This document shows positions 60,407 through 64,000 of a stretch of 64,000 nucleotides of DNA, piece after piece. Below the pieces are notes generated by a model. That model worked only from the letters and a program-made list of their open reading frames with translations, was not told the DNA's origin and did no database searches. The translations under genes and the position numbers were made by a program. Source of the stretch: Olivibacter domesticus (lineage in GTDB: Bacteria; Bacteroidota; Bacteroidia; Sphingobacteriales; Sphingobacteriaceae); assembly GCF_900109575.1 (NCBI RefSeq), contig NZ_FOAF01000010.1, forward strand, positions 124,001 through 188,000, in the 5' to 3' direction. The stretch's first letter is position 1, and every line of letters begins with the position of its first letter.

Positions 60407-60832
60407 TTACCTGGGATTGTAGTTTAATACCCAGTGATTACCATATTTGTCTGTTAGATTTCCAAATAATATGCCATAATGGTTACGAATTAAAGGCTGC
60501 TTCTTTTTACCGCCAACAGAAAGTTTATCGAAAAAGTTTCTAATATTTTCTTCACTGGAACAGTAAAGCATTAACGAAAGAGAATTTCCTTTTATCAATC
60601 CCTCCTCTTCAACTAAATCTGTACCGATAAGGACAAAGTTTTCATTTGTTAAAGTCGCTTGCAAGACGACATTTTTCATCTTTTCTGGGAGGTGGTCGGA
60701 AAGAGGAGATTCTTTGATGGTTTGCAAAGCTAGTGTACCCCCTAAACAGTGTTTGTAAAAGGTCATAGCCTCTCTACAATTACCATTAAAAGTTAAATAT
60801 GCGTAAATGTTTTGTGTATCCTTTTCTTTCAT
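60407..60832 (-). CDS. VOC family (PhnB-like) protein
   Basis: From ATG 60832 the protein has 141 residues; an upstream in-frame ATG at 60907 would add 25 residues unlike the family start. The beta-alpha-beta-beta-beta fold is read from IYAYLTFNGNCREAMTFYKHCLGG, VLQATLTNENFVLIGTDLV and the closing LFGNLTDKYGNHWVLNYNPR, as in PhnB-type proteins. The VOC superfamily includes glyoxalases and resistance proteins, but PhnB-like members mostly lack known substrates. Confidence 0.88.
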   Translation of the reverse strand: MKEKDTQNIYAYLTFNGNCREAMTFYKHCLGGTLALQTIKESPLSDHLPEKMKNVVLQATLTNENFVLIGTDLVEEEGLIKGNSLSLMLYCSSEENIRNFFDKLSVGGKKKQPLIRNHYGILFGNLTDKYGNHWVLNYNPR

Positions 60833-61246
60833 ATAATATTTGTTAATTGGAATATTTGGACAAGGCCTTATTCTAACGATGTTATATTTATTCTTCGCAT
60901 AAATCATTTTAGGAGCATATATACTTAGTAGTCTCTATCGTCCATACAAACATAGATAAGATTGTAAATTTACATGCTGTATAAAACCGACAAACTTTAA
61001 GGTGCTTTACGACATTTCAAAAATTCTTTTTCATTAAACTATTGCAGTCGGATGATCCTTCTATTCCCTCAAATAATCAAAATAATTTTAAAGCTGAAAA
61101 TTTGTGTGTAAAGAATCCATACACAAGAGTATTGTCTAATTTTAGCTCGTTTTTTTTTAAAAAGGACATGTTTTTGAAAAAAAATAAAACATTAAGGCCA
61201 TTATTTGCTTTATATATTAAATTGTGATTAATTAAGATAGTGTTTT
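60833..61246. other. Intergenic region between the VOC gene and a small lipoprotein gene
   Basis: No gene is supported in 414 bases. A minus-strand TATGTTTG at 60947-60954 is an exact -7 match that could serve the VOC gene with a leader of about 110 bases. A short plus-strand frame at 61042-61227 has no signal, family or composition that supports coding. Confidence 0.4.
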
Positions 61247-61426
61247 ATGAAAAAATTAGCGATTACAGCTGCCATCGCAGCCATCTTTTTAGCAAGTTGT
61301 GGCAACAGCCAGCAAGGAACCGAATCTTCCGAAGGCATGGGAGATAGTTTAGAACAGGAGATGACACCGGCTGACACCAGCACGATGCCAATGGACACAA
61401 CAGCCGACACAACCACAATGCCTTAA
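61247..61426 (+). CDS. Very small Thr/Asp/Met-rich lipoprotein
   Basis: A 59-residue frame starts at ATG 61247 with a clear lipoprotein signal MKKLAITAAIAAIFLASCGN (lipobox Cys18). The mature part is only 42 residues, acidic and rich in Thr, Asp, Met and Pro, ending in two similar units of the type ADTSTMP and ADTTTMP. A hairpin follows the stop. Predicted frames on the opposite strand are shadows. Function is unknown; such short acidic lipoproteins are frequent in Bacteroidota envelopes. Confidence 0.75.
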   Translation: MKKLAITAAIAAIFLASCGNSQQGTESSEGMGDSLEQEMTPADTSTMPMDTTADTTTMP

Positions 61427-61448
61427 CATTACAGATGTTAATTGGCAA

Positions 61449-61474
61449 AGGAGAAGGTTTAGAAGTCTTCTCCT
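61449..61474 (+). terminator. Hairpin after the small lipoprotein gene
   Basis: An 8-bp perfect stem, AGGAGAAG (61449-61456) and CTTCTCCT (61467-61474), is followed by a modest T stretch. Confidence 0.6.
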
Positions 61475-61767
61475 ATTTTAAATTAAATAGTCAAATTGCT
61501 TAAAATAGGCAAGCTCTTAACTTGTATCCTCTTTATTGGTGATTATTTAAAAACCCCAGATCTTTTCCTTGTATTTCTTCTAAATCCTTCTAGGACTTCT
61601 AGATAGCGCGAGAATTTTTGTTTTATAATTTATAGTTAGGAGCTAACATAAGAATTATGGTGGTGATAAGTGTGTTTAATTAGTCACATTTATTTAACAT
61701 ATCTTAACGTTTTGGTATTAAACTTTACCTAAAAATTAAACTCTATAGTCTTATAAATAAAACATGT
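61475..61767. other. Intergenic region without recognised signal
   Basis: AT-rich sequence before the next exported protein gene. CTTCTA occurs three times at about 9-10-base spacing near 61577-61605. No exact TAnnTTTG or gene was seen. Confidence 0.35.
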
Positions 61768-62178
61768 ATGAAAAAAATGATGATAGCCGCTATATTAGTT
61801 ATAAGCATGACTACTATGGCATTTGCTCAACAAAGCGACAGCAAGAGAATGCATAAAACACCTGAAGAAAGAGCGAAAAAGACAACCGATATCTTAGCAA
61901 CGAAGTTGTCTCTTTCTGAGGAGCAAAAATCTAAAATGTATGCTGTAAATCTAGAAAGTATAAAAGAAATAGAAGCCCATCGTCAACAACGTAGAGAAAA
62001 GGAAAGAAAAGTGAGGAAGGAGGCAATGCAAAAAAAAGAGGAACAAATAACAAGTATATTAGATGACACACAGAGGTCAACTTATCAGGATTTGAAAAAG
62101 GAAAGAATGCGAAATGGGAAATCTCATAAGCGAATGAATCGCGACGTACGTGCTAAAAAAGATCAACAAGAGGGTTAA
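61768..62178 (+). CDS. Exported helical protein, DUF4890/Spy-like
   Basis: The 136-residue protein has a signal peptide ending at AFAQQ (about residue 22). The mature part is almost wholly helical and strongly basic: TPEERAKKTTDILATKLSLSEEQKSKMYAVNLESIKEIEAHRQQRREKERKVRKEAMQKKEEQITSILDDTQRSTYQDLKK. The LSLSEEQKSKM and LDDTQRSTYQ elements resemble the LTxxQ-type motifs of periplasmic Spy/CpxP-like proteins and of DUF4890. A periplasmic chaperone-like role is possible but not shown. A hairpin terminator follows. Confidence 0.65.
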   Translation: MKKMMIAAILVISMTTMAFAQQSDSKRMHKTPEERAKKTTDILATKLSLSEEQKSKMYAVNLESIKEIEAHRQQRREKERKVRKEAMQKKEEQITSILDDTQRSTYQDLKKERMRNGKSHKRMNRDVRAKKDQQEG

Positions 62179-62202
62179 GAAAAATAGATTTATTTAATTA
62201 AA

Positions 62203-62237
62203 AGCAAGCTCAACATACCTAAAATGTTGCGCTTGCT
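62203..62237 (+). terminator. Hairpin after the Spy-like gene
   Basis: A 14-bp stem with one mismatch (left arm 62203-62216, right arm 62224-62237) has a 7-base loop. The T-run is weak. Confidence 0.65.
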
Positions 62238-62333
62238 CATTTTGGAAGATTATACTTGCCTCATGGTATTTATGTTTTTTAGATTTCTCCTAATAACATA
62301 TACCTTCGTAATCGATAATAGTTAAATTTAAAG

Positions 62334-63476
62334 ATGAAGGTCATTATTATTGGAGCAGGAATAGGTGGTTTATGTGCCGCTATTGCGTTACAGCAGCAAG
62401 GAATTGAAGTAAAGGTATATGAGATGACGCAGATATTAAGACCTGTTGGGGCGGGTATTGGGTTAGCCGCTAACGCGATGAAAGGTTTAGAGAAAATAGG
62501 GGTAGCAAAAGATGTTCTAAATGCAGGAATGCACCTTAGCGCTTTACAGATGCAGGATGAGAAAGGGAAAATTATAAGTAACCAAGACACATCTACGCTC
62601 GGTACTCAATATGGTGAAAATAATGTAGTCATACATAGGGCCGAATTGCATGAAATATTAGTGCAACGATTAAAAGAAGGAACACTTTGTTTAGGAAAGA
62701 GGTGTGATAATATTGAACAGCAAAGGGTGAAGGTTTATGCCTCTTTTTCAGATGGAGAAAAAGACGAAGCTGACCTTCTTATTGCTGCGGACGGTATTCA
62801 TTCGGTGGTTCGCTCGCAGTTAATCTCTTACAGTAAACCTCGGTATGCGGGCTATACCTGTTGGCGGGCGGTCATCGAGAATCCAGGTGTTATGCTCAAT
62901 ACATCTGTGTCTTCAGAAACATGGGCCCCTCAAGGCCGAATAGGAATGACCGCTTTACCGAATAACCGTATATACTGGTACTGTTGTATTAAAGCCAACA
63001 GAAAGGAAGAGGCAATGCGTCTAATGACGCCAAAACAGCTGGCAAATTATTTTCGAGGAGTGCATGAACCTGTCGAAGTTGTGTTAAAGGCAACAAAATT
63101 TGAACAGCTAATATGGAACGATATTGCTGACATAAAACCACTTTCGAGGTTCGTATTTGATCGCGTAGTATTATTAGGTGATGCGGCGCATGCTACAACT
63201 CCCAATATGGGACAGGGGGCTTGCCAGGCTATAGAAGATGCTGTGGTACTGGTCGATTGTTTGAGTTATCAATCCAATCTTGACATTGCACTTGCCTTAT
63301 ATGAAAAAAGGAGAGTGAAGCGGACTGCAAAAGTAATCAGGCTCTCTAGGTTACTTGGAAATATATCACAGTGGAAACACCCTATAAGTCGTTCTTTGCG
63401 TAATTTTATTTTTCGGTATATGCCTAAAGCTATTACCAGGAAACAGATGAAGTGGCTGTTTGACGTAGATTTTTAG
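62334..63476 (+). CDS. FAD-dependent monooxygenase (group A flavoprotein hydroxylase-like)
   Basis: The 380-residue enzyme has the FAD-binding GxGxxG motif IIGAGIGGLCAAIALQQQGIEVKVYE at residues 4-29, the DG motif LLIAADGIHSVVR near residue 150, and GDAAHATTPNMGQGACQAIEDA near residue 283. This set defines the NAD(P)H-dependent aromatic hydroxylase/zeaxanthin epoxidase group. The RPVGAGIGLAANA segment fits the salicylate hydroxylase-like branch. The substrate cannot be told from sequence, and no aromatic catabolic genes are nearby. Confidence 0.92.
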   Translation: MKVIIIGAGIGGLCAAIALQQQGIEVKVYEMTQILRPVGAGIGLAANAMKGLEKIGVAKDVLNAGMHLSALQMQDEKGKIISNQDTSTLGTQYGENNVVIHRAELHEILVQRLKEGTLCLGKRCDNIEQQRVKVYASFSDGEKDEADLLIAADGIHSVVRSQLISYSKPRYAGYTCWRAVIENPGVMLNTSVSSETWAPQGRIGMTALPNNRIYWYCCIKANRKEEAMRLMTPKQLANYFRGVHEPVEVVLKATKFEQLIWNDIADIKPLSRFVFDRVVLLGDAAHATTPNMGQGACQAIEDAVVLVDCLSYQSNLDIALALYEKRRVKRTAKVIRLSRLLGNISQWKHPISRSLRNFIFRYMPKAITRKQMKWLFDVDF

Positions 63477-63529
63477 ATGCCTGTTTATCCGGTTTATTTG
63501 GTTGCGTTGAAAAAAAGTACAATAAACAA

Positions 63530-63567
63530 AAAAGAGAAGCTATTCTAGAATGAAAAGCTTCTCTTTT
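63530..63567. terminator. Bidirectional terminator
   Basis: A 12-bp perfect stem, AAAAGAGAAGCT (63530-63541) and AGCTTCTCTTTT (63556-63567), sits between the convergent monooxygenase and SDR genes. Confidence 0.85.
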
Positions 63568-63612
63568 AATTGAGAAACAGATTTTCAATCGCTTATCAGT
63601 ATTATCTAAAAA

Positions 63613-64000
63613 TTAAGCATTTAATCCGCCGTCAATAGTAATGGCAGTGCCGGTTATATACTTACCCTCATCACTCGCTAAAAAGGCTACCAATCCGGCA
63701 ATGTCATCACCAGATCCGTAATCGGTCAAAGCCATTCTGCTTCGTAAAAAATCGGCTAATTCGGTGTTAGCTGGATTCATATCTGTGTCAATTGGACCTG
63801 GTTGTACAACATTTACTGTTATTCCTTTAGCCCCGAGATCACGCGCTAAACCTCTGGTAAAACCACTAAGCGCAGACTTACTCATTGTGTATAATGTAGT
63901 TTGGGGTCCCATGGCATTATCGGCCATATTGCTACCAATATTAATGATACGTCCGCCCATCGGTAGGTACTTGACCGCTTCAAGCGCGGCAACATAAAGT
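63613..64000 (-). CDS. SDR family oxidoreductase, C-terminal part
   Basis: The frame stays open to the window edge, so the gene begins outside; the visible part is 128 residues. Upstream of an internal Met it reads YVAALEAVKYLP, then GGRIINIGSNMAD with the catalytic Ser, YTMSKSALSGFTRGLARDLG with the catalytic Tyr-x-x-x-Lys, VNVVQPGPIDTDMNP and the closing ITGTAITIDGGLNA. This is typical of classical SDRs related to 3-oxoacyl-ACP reductases. The N-terminal cofactor motif lies outside the window, and the substrate is unknown. Confidence 0.9.
   Translation of the reverse strand, partial: LYVAALEAVKYLPMGGRIINIGSNMADNAMGPQTTLYTMSKSALSGFTRGLARDLGAKGITVNVVQPGPIDTDMNPANTELADFLRSRMALTDYGSGDDIAGLVAFLASDEGKYITGTAITIDGGLNA

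Noticed and set aside
61228-61448. Two minus-strand frames of about 61-62 codons
   Set aside because: They are antisense to the small lipoprotein gene at 61247-61426, whose lipobox and start are convincing.

Overview
The window is chromosomal DNA of a Bacteroidota member, most likely a Sphingobacteriaceae relative (Pedobacter/Olivibacter/Sphingobacterium-like). Support comes from the AT-rich composition, two SusC/SusD pairs, DUF2723 and DUF4199 membrane proteins, a fused hisIE and a bifunctional hisB, and promoters of the Bacteroidota type (TTTG, about 19 bases, TAnnTTTG) instead of -35/-10 boxes. The assignment is from gene content only. No insertion sequence, prophage, integrase or CRISPR array was seen.

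Layout. 1-4000: end of an OsmC-like gene, a MazG-like pyrophosphohydrolase, a short SSB, and a minus-strand group (membrane protein, flippase-like protein, SDR, GerMN-like lipoprotein). 4000-9100: lipocalin-like lipoprotein, exported C1 peptidase, large DUF2723 membrane protein. 9400-15200: tRNA-Gln, prs, rplY, pth, ArsC/Spx-like protein, M1 peptidase, small exported protein. 15200-23900: complete histidine operon hisG-D-C-B-H-A-F-IE plus a WD40 gene, preceded by a consensus promoter and a His-rich leader peptide. 24000-31300: glycogen cluster (GH31, glgB, glgA, glgC). 31500-36100: dihydroorotase homologue with substituted metal ligands, acidic protein, DUF4199 protein, two family 2 glycosyltransferases. 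36100-39200: LOV-type histidine kinase with its receiver, a divergent single-domain receiver, YwbE. 39200-42800: membrane-anchored exonuclease, CBS-DUF294 protein, GntP permease. 42800-54400: two tandem SusC/SusD pairs and a divergent LacI regulator, with the same near-palindrome upstream of both susC-like genes. 54400-64000: ubiX, gamma-glutamyltransferase-like protein, receiver protein, small lipoproteins, TPR-HTH regulator, VOC protein, FAD monooxygenase, and the end of an SDR gene.

Working together. The his genes cover the whole pathway from PRPP and ATP to histidinol and histidine, and prs, which makes PRPP, lies 13 kb away. glgC, glgA and glgB make ADP-glucose, the alpha-1,4 chain and its branches, while the GH31 enzyme probably trims alpha-glucosides. 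The SusCD-LacI block looks like a nutrient-uptake regulon with no degradative enzyme encoded beside it.

The most interesting items are the His-rich leader peptide and nested hairpin before hisG, two non-coding spacers in the his operon built of degenerate 7-bp units in head-to-head orientation, the LOV photoreceptor kinase, the dihydroorotase-like probable pseudoenzyme, and the paired LacI-type operators.
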